DNA of 64,000 nucleotides from Acinetobacter rongchengensis (GTDB lineage: Bacteria; Pseudomonadota; Gammaproteobacteria; Pseudomonadales; Moraxellaceae), in contig NZ_RAXT01000006.1 of assembly GCF_003611475.1 (NCBI RefSeq), positions 1 to 64,000 on the forward strand, in the 5' to 3' direction. The translations under genes and the position numbers were made by a program. Under the pieces are notes generated by a model, which ran no database searches, was not told the DNA's origin, and saw only the letters and a program-made list of their open reading frames with translations. Positions 27,959 to 37,561 of this stretch are shown piece by piece (the first letter of the stretch is position 1; every line of letters starts with the position of its first letter).

Positions 27959-28087
27959 GATTTATCCACTATACAAAAAATACTGATGCATAGTAATCTA
28001 AGCTTAATCATCATTTATTATATGTTGATTTAAATTGTTTCAATCAACAAAAGTCTATGATCAGATCCACCTAAGAGCATAAAAATG
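27959..28087 (+). pseudogene. Decayed duplicate of the xerC 3' end
   Basis: This spacer aligns with the last 129 bases of xerC (27754-27882). Shared blocks are GATTTA, then CAA.AAAT.CT, the exact CATAGTAATCTAAGC, TTTAT, TTGATTT, TATGATCA, then ATCCA and AAGAGC followed by an A-run, in the same order and near-equal spacing. Read in the xerC frame, the HSNLS motif is still visible but stops follow, so it is not translated. Weaker similarity may reach back to about 27911. The start codon of the next gene lies at the edge of the relic. Confidence 0.75.
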
Positions 28088-28666
28088 AAAGAACAGCAGA
28101 AAAATATGTTATCGCTTAATCAAGCGGCATTTACACAATGTACTGTTTATATTGATGGAATTCTAAAAGAATATCAGTCAGTTATCGGTAGAGATTATCA
28201 AGGTTATTTAAACCATTGTAAGCGTGTTGCTGCCTGTTGTTTGATTTTATGCCAAGATCAGCGTCAAGAGGTCTGTGAAAAAATAGCAATAGCAGTTGCT
28301 TTTCATGATATTGGTATTTGGACAGCGAAAACAATTGATTACATTGAACCGTCTGTTGAAGAAATGCACAAATATTTGACTTCGAATCAGTTATTAGATT
28401 GGCAAGAAGAAATAACATTAATGATCTCAGAACATCATAAGTTGACCATCACCAAATGTTTAGAATATCCATTGGTTGAACATTTTAGACAAGCTGATTA
28501 TGCCGATTTTTCATTCGGTTTTATACGTTCGGGTATTCCCATGAGTGAATTTAAAAAACTTACCCAACAATTTCCAAATGCAGGTTTTCATAAGGCATTA
28601 ATGGCTTTGGGAGTAAAACGATTATTTAAAAAACCTTGGAGTCCATTGCCGATGTTCAAGTGGTAG
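28085..28666 (+). CDS. HD-domain (phosphohydrolase-like) protein
   Basis: 193 residues. Metal-site motifs of the HD superfamily can be followed: His in LNHCKRVA near residue 40, FHDIGIWTAK with the HD pair near residue 77, and EHHK near residue 119. No partner domain is attached and no signal peptide is visible, so it is a cytoplasmic stand-alone HD protein. The substrate is unknown; nucleotide or phosphoester hydrolysis is the usual role. The start ATG follows TAAGAG and sits at the end of the xerC relic. Confidence 0.7.
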   Translation: MKEQQKNMLSLNQAAFTQCTVYIDGILKEYQSVIGRDYQGYLNHCKRVAACCLILCQDQRQEVCEKIAIAVAFHDIGIWTAKTIDYIEPSVEEMHKYLTSNQLLDWQEEITLMISEHHKLTITKCLEYPLVEHFRQADYADFSFGFIRSGIPMSEFKKLTQQFPNAGFHKALMALGVKRLFKKPWSPLPMFKW

Positions 28667-28977
28667 TGATCTTTGTTTATTTTCTAGGCGAAATAGATTT
28701 ACACAAGCTAAGTTTTTTGAACAAGTACAATGTTTAGTTATTTGTTTAATTATTGCTGATTTGTGCAATACATTAAGAATCAAAGATTGCTTTTTGAGTT
28801 TAACTCTCGCAACAAGTCATGTTTGTTTATTTTAAAAATGAATATCGCTTAGAAACAATTCAAAGAGAAAAAATCCAAAAGGCTAATTGTTTTTAAAGAA
28901 GCTCTGTTGTATATCTAATTTCGCATGAATAAAAATGCTTTCTATTGATTCAATTTTTTAAAATTTTAGGTTTTTCA
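28667..28977. other. Intergenic region
   Basis: 311 bases, AT-rich, after the HD gene. I see no gene, hairpin or repeat that I can support. Confidence 0.35.
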
Positions 28978-29352
28978 ATGATTTCGGAACTTGAACAAAA
29001 ATATAAGCAACTCACAGAAGCTCAAAAAGAAATTTTTAGCGGCTATGGATTACGACAAGTTAAACATTTTGTTGAATTTAGCTTACCGAAAATTGAAGCG
29101 ACATTACCAGAGAAAGGAAAAGTCTTGGGTATCAATGCTGAAGGTAAGGTACAAGCCATAAACACAGAAACCAAACAAGTCTATTTGTGGATTTCAGATC
29201 AACAATGGCAAGCTGCTCAAATAGCCTCAAATCATGTTGACTTAAAAGAGGATTTTCTTGAAGTCTGGAAGATTTTTGATTTAGAAAATCAAGACTTAAT
29301 TGAACTCAGCCATGTTCACCGTGACTTTTTAGACACTAAACTTAGTTCTTAG
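28978..29352 (+). CDS. Uncharacterised small soluble protein
   Basis: 124 residues from the ATG at 28978; the frame opens at a TTG 33 bases earlier. No signal peptide, membrane segment or known motif. It begins with a helical segment (ISELEQKYKQLTEAQKE), contains a short beta-like middle (VLGINAEGKVQAINTETKQVYLWISD) and a helical acidic end. Codon use and composition look like those of the neighbours, and the product is a plausible globular protein. I do not recognise it. Confidence 0.55.
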   Translation: MISELEQKYKQLTEAQKEIFSGYGLRQVKHFVEFSLPKIEATLPEKGKVLGINAEGKVQAINTETKQVYLWISDQQWQAAQIASNHVDLKEDFLEVWKIFDLENQDLIELSHVHRDFLDTKLSS

Positions 29353-29424
29353 TTAAAGATATTCATTGAATTTTTGGGTGAATTGATAAATGAAGCTCGA
29401 AAAGCTTATTGCTTGATTGTGTAG

Positions 29425-29459
29425 ACAGTAAATACTTTATTTAGTGGTATTTACTGTTT
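29425..29459 (-). terminator. Hairpin overlapping the end of the GNAT gene
   Basis: Perfect 11-base arms ACAGTAAATAC / GTATTTACTGT around an 11-base loop. The stop codon of the minus-strand GNAT gene (29437) is within the loop. Confidence 0.6.
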
Positions 29460-30015
29460 GACAATATGTTCGTTGAGTTATTCGATAAAGCACATGGCAA
29501 GCCAATGAATGTGTAGCTTCAAGTCTTGGATGATTAAATTCTGAAATTAATTGCATGTTTAAGCGTTGCATGACTTTTTGCGAAGGGATATTTAATTTCG
29601 TCGTAAATGATACAACATCTTTAAGGGCTAGCTGCTCAAAAGCAAATTGTAAACAAATTTGAGCGGCTTCGGTCGCATAACCCTGATGCCAATATTGTTT
29701 TGCTAATCTCCAACCAATTTCTACACAGGGCGAAAAGTCGAATTGTGTAGGTTGGCTCTGTAATCCAACAAAACCAATAAATTGATGATTTTCTTTTAAT
29801 TCTACAGCCCAAAATCCCCAACCAGTTGTTGAAATTATATTTTGGAATTTAGATGCCAATAGATCACTTTCATGCCGTGTCAACACACAAGGGAAGTACC
29901 GCATCACGTCAATATCTGAATTTAAAGCATAAAATTCCTGAAAATCAGCATCTTTCCATTGTCTCAAAATTAATCTTGGCGTTTCCAATTGAATTACTGA
30001 ATGAAAATCTTTCAT
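29437..30015 (-). CDS. GNAT acetyltransferase (RimJ/RimL type)
   Basis: 192 residues from the ATG at 30015; a GTG lies one codon earlier. It starts with LETPRLILRQW, the first strand of RimJ/RimL-like GNAT enzymes. The acetyl-CoA loop region appears as KQYWHQGYATEAAQICLQFAF near residues 106-126 (Q-x-x-GYA/T-E-A), followed by NIPSQKVMQRLN. Such enzymes acetylate protein N-termini, antibiotics or small amines; the substrate here is unknown. It is a single gene with a hairpin over its end. Confidence 0.82.
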   Translation of the reverse strand: MKDFHSVIQLETPRLILRQWKDADFQEFYALNSDIDVMRYFPCVLTRHESDLLASKFQNIISTTGWGFWAVELKENHQFIGFVGLQSQPTQFDFSPCVEIGWRLAKQYWHQGYATEAAQICLQFAFEQLALKDVVSFTTKLNIPSQKVMQRLNMQLISEFNHPRLEATHSLACHVLYRITQRTYCQTVNTTK

Positions 30016-30060
30016 CACAATTTTCCAAAACTACTTTTTACGGTTTATAAGACGATTAAG

Positions 30061-30555
30061 TTATAAATCTTCAAGCGGGAGTTGAAAACTTTGTTTAATA
30101 ATTTGACTAGGCACATCAGTTTTAACACTGGTGATACCGTTCTTCTTAGTCAGATGTGTGGACTGAAATTTTCGGTAACTTTCTAAATCGGGGACGACCA
30201 CTTTTAACATCGCATCACATTCACCCAAAATAATATAGCACTCCATGACTTGCGGTAGTTCTTTCATCGCTTCAATAAATAGGTCAATGGTTTCAGCATC
30301 TTGTCCTAACAGCCAGATTCTTGAAAATAAAATCAATTGAAAACCAATTTTTTGAGGGTCAACAACAGTGGTGTAGTTTTGAATAACATTGGCTTCTTCC
30401 AATAATCTAACCCGTCTTAAACAAGAAGAAGGCGATAGCCCAATCTCACGGGCTAAATCGTTATTCTGAATTCGACCATTGGCTTGTAAAGCACGAATGA
30501 TATTTTTATCAATACGATCTAGCTTAATTAAAATTGTCTTTGATGAAATTTTCAT
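30061..30555 (-). CDS. Lrp/AsnC-family transcriptional regulator
   Basis: 164 residues. An N-terminal helix-turn-helix (LDRIDKNIIRALQANGRIQNNDLAREIGLSPSSCLRR, residues 12-48) is followed by an AsnC/RAM ligand domain with LGECDAMLKVVVPDLESY near residue 115. These proteins sense amino acids. It is transcribed away from a LysE-type exporter 110 bases off, which makes that gene its likely target. No autoregulatory site can be defined by eye. Confidence 0.88.
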   Translation of the reverse strand: MKISSKTILIKLDRIDKNIIRALQANGRIQNNDLAREIGLSPSSCLRRVRLLEEANVIQNYTTVVDPQKIGFQLILFSRIWLLGQDAETIDLFIEAMKELPQVMECYIILGECDAMLKVVVPDLESYRKFQSTHLTKKNGITSVKTDVPSQIIKQSFQLPLEDL

Positions 30556-30669
30556 AAATTAGAATTTAATTCGAAAAATGATCAATATTATAGAACATTT
30601 GCAATCCTATTTTAAGGGTTTTGAAAGATACTATTTTCTTCCCTCCAACAGTACAGAAAGGAAATGAAA

Positions 30670-31275
30670 ATGTCTGTATTTGCACTTTTTGCCTTAACGG
30701 TATTGCCGTTAATTTTCACACCAGGACCAGATATGTTATTTATCCTGTCACAAGTGATGGGTAAAGATGCGAAAGCAGGTATGATGGCAACAATCGGTAT
30801 TTGTTCAGGATATTTAGTGCATTCAATCTTGGTTGCACTTGGGATTGCTGCAATTATTGTTTCTTTTCCTGTTTTATTTGAAACCATTCGTTATCTTGGA
30901 ATTGCTTATTTATTGTATTTGGCATTTCATTTAATCAAGTCGGTATTTCATTCAAAACAAGTGAAAATAGAACAGAAAATTTCAGCACAACCGATTCGCA
31001 AAGGTTTTTTAACAGCCTTATTAAACCCGAAAGGCATGCTGATCTATTTTGCAATTCTTCCTCAGTTTATTGATAAGTCAGGAAATACAGTTGCCCAAGG
31101 TTTGATTTTATCATTCATTTTCATCGGCCTAATTTTTGTTATTTATTGTGGTTTGAGCCTGGTTTTTGCCAAAATTTCACAAAAAACAGGTATAGATGAA
31201 CGTAAGCAAAAATGGATTGATGCAGGTTCAGGCTCTCTTTTGGCTTTGGCTGCGACTTGGTTAGTCGTCAACTAA
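30670..31275 (+). CDS. LysE/RhtB-family amino acid exporter
   Basis: 201 residues from the ATG at 30670, which has the ribosome site AAAGGA at proper distance; an ATG two codons earlier is too close. About six membrane segments. The RhtB/LysE motif FTPGPDMLFILSQ near residues 14-26, GICSGYLVH after it, and FLTALLNPKGMLIYFAILPQF near residue 115 identify the family. It should export an amino acid or related metabolite across the inner membrane. The divergent Lrp-type regulator is the probable controller. A bidirectional hairpin follows. Confidence 0.88.
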   Translation: MSVFALFALTVLPLIFTPGPDMLFILSQVMGKDAKAGMMATIGICSGYLVHSILVALGIAAIIVSFPVLFETIRYLGIAYLLYLAFHLIKSVFHSKQVKIEQKISAQPIRKGFLTALLNPKGMLIYFAILPQFIDKSGNTVAQGLILSFIFIGLIFVIYCGLSLVFAKISQKTGIDERKQKWIDAGSGSLLALAATWLVVN

Positions 31276-31317
31276 GCTATAAGTAACCCTCATTGATCAA
31301 TTGTACTCAATGATTTT

Positions 31318-31352
31318 CAGTAAGCATAAGCTTAAAACTTATGCTTACTTTT
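31318..31352. terminator. Hairpin after LysE-type gene
   Basis: Stem AGTAAGCATAAG / CTTATGCTTACT followed by TTTT, 43 bases past the stop. Confidence 0.8.
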
Positions 31353-31795
31353 CATTATTTAGACTTAGATGTTGCTTAAAAAAATTCAAAGTTACAATTT
31401 TTAATAATAAAGTTAACCCATTATTTTTCTCAATCTATCTTTAATGACAAATTTAAGTAAAAAAAAGCAAACAACATAGAGACGTTATTTTCCTGTTCCA
31501 TTTTTTATTTTTACCTATAAAATTCAACGCTACTGACTTTAATTGATAGAAAATATATTTAGAATCAAATATTAAAATCTGTTTAAATATAGCCCGAAAT
31601 GGGGCGTTAGCATTGTTACATTTTTTTTATGAACTGTCCGTTCAACGATTTTTACGCTTTTTTACAGCTGTTTTGTGAATTGTGACTTGACCGAAATGCC
31701 AATCACATTGCAAGATAGGACACCTAAAAATTTTAAATGAAGCGTTATTATAACACTTCTTAACATTTACTTTTGCTAAAACAGCCGAGGATTAC
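31353..31795. other. Long leader/promoter region of etfBA
   Basis: About 440 bases. A candidate promoter is TTGACC at 31687-31692, an 18-base spacer and CAAGAT at 31711-31716. A short GCCC-GAAAT-GGGGC element lies near 31590-31605. No gene seen. Confidence 0.4.
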
Positions 31796-32545
31796 ATGAA
31801 GGCTCTTGTTGCTGTAAAACGTGTGGTTGATGCCAACGTTAAAGTTCGCGTTAAACCGGACAATAGTGGGGTAGACCTTACTAACGTTAAAATGTCAATT
31901 AACCCATTTTGTGAAATCGCGGTGGAAGAAGCGGTTCGCTTAAAAGAAAAAGGAACAGTTTCAGAAATTGTTGTTGTTTCTGTTGGTCCTAAAGAAGCGC
32001 AAGAACAAATCCGTTCTGCAATGGCTTTGGGTGCAGACCGCGGTATCTTGGTTGAAACGACTGATGAAATTGGTGCTTTAGAAGTTGCTAAAATTCTGAA
32101 AGGTGTAGTTGAACAAGAACAACCACAACTTATCCTTTTAGGTAAGCAAGCGATCGATGATGACTCTAATCAAGTAGGTCAAATGCTTGGTGCATTATTG
32201 AATGCAGGTCAAGGTACTTTTGCTTCTGTTGTAACAGTAAATGGCGACAAAGTTCAAGTGACTCGTGAAGTAGATGGCGGTTTACAAACTGTTGAACTGA
32301 ACACTCCAGCGATTATTACGACTGACTTACGTTTGAACGAGCCACGTTATGCTGCGCTTCCAAACATTATGAAAGCACGTAAAAAACCGCTTGAAACGAA
32401 AACTCCTGCAGATTATGGCGTTTCGGCAACTTCTAAACTTAAAACAGTTAAAGTTGAACCACCTGCAGAGCGTAAAGCTGGTGTACAAGTGAAGTCTGTA
32501 GATGAACTTGTTGAAAAACTTAAAAATGAAGCGAAAGTGATCTAA
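31796..32545 (+). CDS. etfB: Electron transfer flavoprotein beta subunit
   Basis: 249 residues. Begins [22 protein letters not shown] as in bacterial EtfB; the AMP-binding region [27 protein letters not shown] segment is near residues 62-90, and [17 protein letters not shown], which forms the recognition and AMP contacts, near 114-130. With EtfA it passes electrons from acyl-CoA and other dehydrogenases to ETF-ubiquinone oxidoreductase. A 17-base gap separates it from etfA, so they form one operon. Confidence 0.96.
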   Translation: MKALVAVKRVVDANVKVRVKPDNSGVDLTNVKMSINPFCEIAVEEAVRLKEKGTVSEIVVVSVGPKEAQEQIRSAMALGADRGILVETTDEIGALEVAKILKGVVEQEQPQLILLGKQAIDDDSNQVGQMLGALLNAGQGTFASVVTVNGDKVQVTREVDGGLQTVELNTPAIITTDLRLNEPRYAALPNIMKARKKPLETKTPADYGVSATSKLKTVKVEPPAERKAGVQVKSVDELVEKLKNEAKVI

Positions 32546-32562
32546 TACAGAAGGATAAAATC

Positions 32563-33495
32563 ATGAGTATTTTAGTTATCGCTGAGCACGACAATAAGAC
32601 ACTTAACGGTGCAACTTTAAACGTTGTTGCTGCAGCTCAAAAAATCGGTGGTGATATCACTGTATTGGTTGCAGGTTCTGGTGCTCAAGCAGTAGCTGAC
32701 GCTGCTGCAAAAGTTGCTGGTGTAAGCAAAGTATTACTTGCTGATGATGCTGCTTATGCAAATCAATTGGCTGAAAATGTAGCTAAATTAGTTGCAGAGC
32801 TTGGCAAAGGCTATACACATATCCTTGCTGCTTCTACAACAACTGGTAAGAACATTCTTCCACGTGCTGCTGCACTTTTAGACGTAAGCATGATCACTGA
32901 CATCATTGCTGTTGAAGGTCCTAAAACTTTCAAACGTCCTATCTATGCGGGTAACGCAATTGCGACAGTTCAATCTGACGAACCAATTGTTGTTGCAACT
33001 GTACGTGGTACTGCATTTGATCCAGTTGCTGCTGAAGGTGGTTCTGCTGCGATCGAAGCTGTTGCTTCTACAGGTGATGCTGGTATTTCTAAGTTCATTT
33101 CTGAAGAAATCGTGAAATCAGAACGTCCAGAATTAACAGCGGCTCGTATTGTTGTATCTGGTGGTCGTGGTGTAGGTTCTGGTGAAAACTACCATAAAGT
33201 ACTTGATCCACTTGCTGACAAGCTTGGTGCTGCTCAAGGTGCTTCACGTGCTGCGGTAGATGCTGGCTTCGTTCCAAACGATATGCAAGTTGGTCAAACT
33301 GGTAAAATCGTTGCACCTGACCTATACATCGCTGTAGGTATTTCTGGTGCGATTCAGCACTTGGCTGGTATGAAGGATTCTAAAGTGATCGTAGCGATCA
33401 ACAAAGATGAAGAAGCGCCAATCAATGCTGTTGCTGACTACTGGTTAGTGGGTGATTTGAATACTGTTGTTCCAGAATTGGTTTCTAAGCTTTAA
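32563..33495 (+). CDS. etfA: Electron transfer flavoprotein alpha subunit
   Basis: 310 residues. The N-terminal alpha/beta domain is followed by the FAD domain with RIVVSGGRGVGSGENY near residue 195, PNDMQVGQTGKIVAPDLYIAVGISGAIQHLAGM near 245-275 and INKDEEAPI near 283, all FAD-contact motifs. It pairs with the upstream beta subunit as the heterodimeric electron carrier of fatty acid and amino acid oxidation. An AGAAGGA site precedes the ATG. Confidence 0.97.
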   Translation: MSILVIAEHDNKTLNGATLNVVAAAQKIGGDITVLVAGSGAQAVADAAAKVAGVSKVLLADDAAYANQLAENVAKLVAELGKGYTHILAASTTTGKNILPRAAALLDVSMITDIIAVEGPKTFKRPIYAGNAIATVQSDEPIVVATVRGTAFDPVAAEGGSAAIEAVASTGDAGISKFISEEIVKSERPELTAARIVVSGGRGVGSGENYHKVLDPLADKLGAAQGASRAAVDAGFVPNDMQVGQTGKIVAPDLYIAVGISGAIQHLAGMKDSKVIVAINKDEEAPINAVADYWLVGDLNTVVPELVSKL

Positions 33496-33512
33496 TTCTC
33501 GAATTAAGTTTC

Positions 33513-33542
33513 AAAAAACGCTCCGAAAGGGGCGTTTTTTAC
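33513..33542 (+). terminator. Terminator after etfBA
   Basis: Stem AAAAACGCTCC / GGGGCGTTTTT (one G-T pair) with a GAAA loop and T-run. Confidence 0.9.
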
Positions 33543-33607
33543 ATGTGGGAGAAGACAATTGGTATTTGCTTTGTTATAACAATTAAAAGTATGAATGATT
33601 AAAAACT

Positions 33608-34003
33608 ATGAAAAAGTTGTCACAAGTTTTTAAAGACCCGTTATATTTCAGATTTTGTTGTTGCTTTTCTGGTGCATTGATATTCGCATTGGGGGGATTA
33701 TTAGCTTACTTATGTTATATCGAATTAAGTCAATTTATTTGGGTCATTCCATGTTTACTCATCTCTTTGCTGATAATGATTGTAGGATTGATTACTTTTT
33801 TATTTACTTTTGCAGATGAGAAAGATTTAGTTGACGGAAATTTTATTTTTTTGGGTCCTGGCTTAGCCACTGATTTCCTTTTATTATTCATACAAATTGG
33901 ATTATTTATATCTGTTGGTTTTATATCATTAATTTTGACTTTATTGATACGTCTATTTATTCCTTTAGAGATAAAAACTGAAAATGACGATGTTAAAGAG
34001 TAA
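33608..34003 (+). CDS. Uncharacterised inner-membrane protein
   Basis: 131 residues with about three to four hydrophobic segments: residues 18-38, 43-66 and 85-115 (long, possibly two). A short basic N-terminus and an acidic C-terminus (KTENDDVKE) flank them. A Cys-rich run (CCC) sits at the first membrane segment. No enzyme or transporter motif is visible and I do not recognise a family. It stands alone between etfA and gyrA. No strong ribosome site is visible upstream. Confidence 0.55.
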   Translation: MKKLSQVFKDPLYFRFCCCFSGALIFALGGLLAYLCYIELSQFIWVIPCLLISLLIMIVGLITFLFTFADEKDLVDGNFIFLGPGLATDFLLLFIQIGLFISVGFISLILTLLIRLFIPLEIKTENDDVKE

Positions 34004-34353
34004 ACTAAACAGTGTTATGTTTACACTGATAAATTGAAGATATAAATATTTTGAGTAAATGTTTTAAATTTTAATTTGATCAAAAATATTCAGATCAACT
34101 TTGCTTTTTTAAAAATAAATTTGCAAGGAAAGTAATTCGAATAAAGTCAGTTATGTTGTTGAAAATCTATACAAAATAAAGTTGATGTTTGTTGATAAAA
34201 CATAACGATTCTACGCGCAAAAATGTATAGTTTATGCTATACTTTTTGGCTGTATTTTCGGATTTTAGCTCAGTCATTTTGAGTTAATTCTTTGCAAGAT
34301 TGATTATATAAATGAGCAGTTGCAGTTGGCGCTGTTTGTAATAAGGAGTATGC
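34004..34353 (+). promoter_or_regulatory. gyrA upstream region with candidate promoter
   Basis: 350 bases. A short dyad GTATAG-TTTATG-CTATAC at about 34226-34243 overlaps an extended -10 (TG-C-TATACT, 34235-34243) without a good -35. A strong TAAGGAG site precedes the gyrA ATG. Nothing else apparent. Confidence 0.45.
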
Positions 34354-37300
34354 ATGAGCGTATCGGAAATTAGACCGATTGCCATTGAGGATGAACTAAA
34401 AAGCTCATATCTCGATTATGCTATGAGTGTTATTGTATCTCGTGCATTACCAGACGTGAGAGACGGTTTAAAACCGGTTCATCGTCGTGTGCTGTTCGCT
34501 ATGCACGAATTAGGTAATGACTATAACAAAGCTTATAAAAAATCTGCACGTGTTGTCGGTGACGTAATCGGTAAATATCACCCACATGGTGATTTTGCTG
34601 TTTATGAAACCATTGTACGTATGGCACAAGATTTTAGTCTACGTTATCAGTTGGTTGATGGTCAGGGTAACTTCGGTTCAGTCGATGGCGATAGCGCGGC
34701 AGCAATGCGTTATACCGAAGTACGTATGCGTAAACTGACCCATGAAATGCTGGCTGACTTAGAAAAAGATACAGTTGAATGGGAAGATAACTACGACGGT
34801 TCTGAGCGTATTCCTCAGGTTATGCCGACACGTATTCCAAATTTATTGATCAATGGTGTGACAGGTATTGCAGTTGGTATGGCAACCAACATGGCACCGC
34901 ACAACATGACAGAAGTGGTCAATGCATGTTTGGCTTATGCAAATAATCCAAATATTTCAATCGAAGGATTGATGGAACATATTTCTGGTCCAGACTTCCC
35001 TACAGGCGGTATTATTTATGGTAAATCAGGAATTGTAGATGCTTACCGTACAGGTAAAGGGCGTTTACATATTCGTGGTAAGTACCATATAGAAGAAGAT
35101 CAAAAAACAGGTCGCAGTACCATTGTATTTACTGAGATTCCTTATCAAGTCAATAAAGCAAAAACCATTGAACGTATTGCTGAATTGGTCAAAGAGAAAA
35201 AACTTGAAGGAATTTCAGAGCTTCGTGATGAGTCTGATAAAGAAGGGATGCGTATTGCAATTGACTTAAAGCGTGGTGAAAACGCTGAAGTGATTGTCAA
35301 TAATTTGTTCCTAAATACTCAACTTGAGAACTCATTCAGCATCAATATGGTTTGTCTTGATAATGGACAACCTAAGCTAATGAATTTGAAAGATATCATT
35401 GCTGCGTTTATTCGTCACCGCCAAGAAGTCGTGACGCGTCGCACAATGTTTGAATTACGCAAAGCACGTGAACGTGGTCATATTTTAGAAGGTTTGACCG
35501 TTGCTTTAGCGAATATTGATGACATTATTGAAACCATCAAAACATCGGCGAATCCTACTGAAGCACGTGAACGTCTACTTGCTGGTGAATGGGCAGGTGG
35601 AAATGTAGTTGCATTGCTTGAAAAGGCAGGCGCAATTTCAGTTCGTCCTGATGAAATTGAAGGTGAAGATCCGAATCGCCCATTTGGTTTAGATGGATTG
35701 GTTTACCGTTTATCACCTGCACAAGTGGGTGCGATTTTAGAATTACGTTTACATCGTTTAACAGGCCTTGAGCAAGATAAACTACAAGCTGAATATTCTG
35801 AAATTTTAGCGCAGATTGCTGAATTAACAGCAATTCTCAATGATTTTAACCTATTGATGAATGTCATTCGTGAAGAGCTTGCATTGATCTTGCAGCAATA
35901 TGGCGATGCACGTAAAACTGAAATTGTAGAATCACGTATTGATTTTTCACGTGAAGATTTAATTCCAGAAGAGCAAGTAGTATTAACTGTTTCTAAAACA
36001 GGTTATGCAAAAACGCAACCATTGTCAGACTACGCTGCTCAACGCCGTGGTGGACGTGGTAAGTCTGCAACTTCAATGAAAGAAGATGATTATATTCAAC
36101 ATCTCATTGTAACTTCAAACCATGCGACTGTACTTTGCTTTACCGATGTCGGGAAAGTGTACCGTCTAAAAGTCTTTGAAGTACCGCAAGCTTCTCGTGG
36201 TTCTAAAGGTCGCCCAATGGTGAACTTATTGCCACTTGATGCGAATGAAACGATTACAGCAATTCTGCCTGTGATTGATGCGCCGAAGAAGTTTACAGAG
36301 CGTTTAACTGAGTTTAGAACTTTTGTACGTGCTAATGTTGCTAAGTTGCGTGAAAATGCAATCATCGAAGCACATTATGAGCCGTTGAAAGCTGCATTTG
36401 CAGAGCTTGGTGAAAACCCTGATGATTTATCGGATGCATTACGTAAGCAATTGAAAGAAATCGGTTTAGAGCTTTCAGCGTCGGATATTGAAGATGAATT
36501 GGTCGCAGAGTTTGCAGAACGTGTTGAAAATGTTCGTAAAAACTTCTATGTGTTTATGGCAACAGCTTCAGGTACGGTAAAACGTGTTGAATTAGAACAA
36601 TTTAGTAATGTTCGTTCAAATGGTTTACGTGCCATTGAGTTGAAAGAAGAAGACACCTTAATCGGTGTAGCGATTACTGATGGTGAACAGCAAATTATGC
36701 TGTTCTCAAACGAAGGTAAAGCGATTCGCTTCTCTGAAACGGATGCGCGTGTAATGGGACGTACTGCGAAAGGTGTGCGTGGTATGCGCGTAACTTTAGC
36801 AGCAGCTCAAGCTGAAGATGATGTTGAAACCGATATCGATTCAGATGATGAAGATACTTCTGATTCAAATGTCGCTAGTCGTATTGTTTCTCTGGTCGTT
36901 GTACCTGAAACTGGCGAAGTGTTATGTGCTTCTGCAAATGGTTATGGTAAACGTACTCCAGTGGATGACTTCCCAACCAAGAAACGTGGTGGTAAAGGTG
37001 TTATTGCAATTAAGACATCTGAACGTAACGGTGAGTTGGTTGGTGCAGTTGCTATTGATGAATCTAAAGAACTGATGTTAATTTCTGATGGCGGTACTTT
37101 AGTTCGTACGCGTGCCTCTGAAGTTGCTAGAACAGGTCGTAATGCACAAGGCGTACGTCTGATTCGTTTAGGCAATGAAGAAATCTTGGTTGGTGTCGTT
37201 GCTGTAGAAGCAGTTGAGGCTGATGATGAGATTTTATCGGCTGAAGTGATTGATGGCGAAGTATTGGAAAATACTGAAAATTTAATTGATTCTGAAACAC

Positions 37301-37368
37301 TGGTTGAAGATGAAACCATTATGGATGAAGGTGAGCCTGAGTCTGATGGTAATGAATCTGAAGATTAA
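34354..37368 (+). CDS. gyrA: DNA gyrase subunit A with enlarged C-terminal domain
   Basis: 1004 residues; E. coli GyrA has 875. It breaks and rejoins DNA with GyrB to introduce negative supercoils. The N-terminal half is standard, with the quinolone region [13 protein letters not shown] (74-86) and catalytic Tyr120 in AAMRYTEVR. The GyrA box QRRGGRGK that marks true gyrase is present. Residue 81, normally Ser, is Phe. Between the first pinwheel strands (ILPVID, to 642) and the next blade ([10 protein letters not shown], from 729) there is an extra charged, helix-like segment of about 87 residues. A second acidic insert lies at about 817-840, and the tail is very acidic. The frame is uninterrupted. 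It is a single gene with its own terminator. Confidence 0.96.
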   Translation: MSVSEIRPIAIEDELKSSYLDYAMSVIVSRALPDVRDGLKPVHRRVLFAMHELGNDYNKAYKKSARVVGDVIGKYHPHGDFAVYETIVRMAQDFSLRYQLVDGQGNFGSVDGDSAAAMRYTEVRMRKLTHEMLADLEKDTVEWEDNYDGSERIPQVMPTRIPNLLINGVTGIAVGMATNMAPHNMTEVVNACLAYANNPNISIEGLMEHISGPDFPTGGIIYGKSGIVDAYRTGKGRLHIRGKYHIEEDQKTGRSTIVFTEIPYQVNKAKTIERIAELVKEKKLEGISELRDESDKEGMRIAIDLKRGENAEVIVNNLFLNTQLENSFSINMVCLDNGQPKLMNLKDIIAAFIRHRQEVVTRRTMFELRKARERGHILEGLTVALANIDDIIETIKTSANPTEARERLLAGEWAGGNVVALLEKAGAISVRPDEIEGEDPNRPFGLDGLVYRLSPAQVGAILELRLHRLTGLEQDKLQAEYSEILAQIAELTAILNDFNLLMNVIREELALILQQYGDARKTEIVESRIDFSREDLIPEEQVVLTVSKTGYAKTQPLSDYAAQRRGGRGKSATSMKEDDYIQHLIVTSNHATVLCFTDVGKVYRLKVFEVPQASRGSKGRPMVNLLPLDANETITAILPVIDAPKKFTERLTEFRTFVRANVAKLRENAIIEAHYEPLKAAFAELGENPDDLSDALRKQLKEIGLELSASDIEDELVAEFAERVENVRKNFYVFMATASGTVKRVELEQFSNVRSNGLRAIELKEEDTLIGVAITDGEQQIMLFSNEGKAIRFSETDARVMGRTAKGVRGMRVTLAAAQAEDDVETDIDSDDEDTSDSNVASRIVSLVVVPETGEVLCASANGYGKRTPVDDFPTKKRGGKGVIAIKTSERNGELVGAVAIDESKELMLISDGGTLVRTRASEVARTGRNAQGVRLIRLGNEEILVGVVAVEAVEADDEILSAEVIDGEVLENTENLIDSETLVEDETIMDEGEPESDGNESED

Positions 37369-37382
37369 TTTTTAGATGTTAA

Positions 37383-37410
37383 AGGAGGACGCTAAGGCGT
37401 CCTTTTTTAT
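37383..37410 (+). terminator. Terminator after gyrA
   Basis: Stem AGGACGC / GCGTCCT with a short loop and a run of six T, 15 bases past the stop. Confidence 0.88.
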
Positions 37411-37561
37411 TGGTTGATTGATTATAATGAATATTTTGTATGATCGACCAATGGAAACCCCAAAAGTAGGTTGATTTATAAGCTCAGCTCCAATTTAAGT
37501 TAATAATGTTGTTTGGTATTAAATATGAATTTTCAAAACATCTTTATAGTGAATGATTAAA

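Noticed and set aside
34226..34243. GTATAG/CTATAC dyad before gyrA considered as a terminator
   Set aside because: The stem is only six AT-rich pairs; the extended -10 reading is more economical.
36942..37319. 125-codon minus-strand frame inside gyrA
   Set aside because: Ser/Thr-rich mirror of the acidic gyrA tail; no ribosome site.
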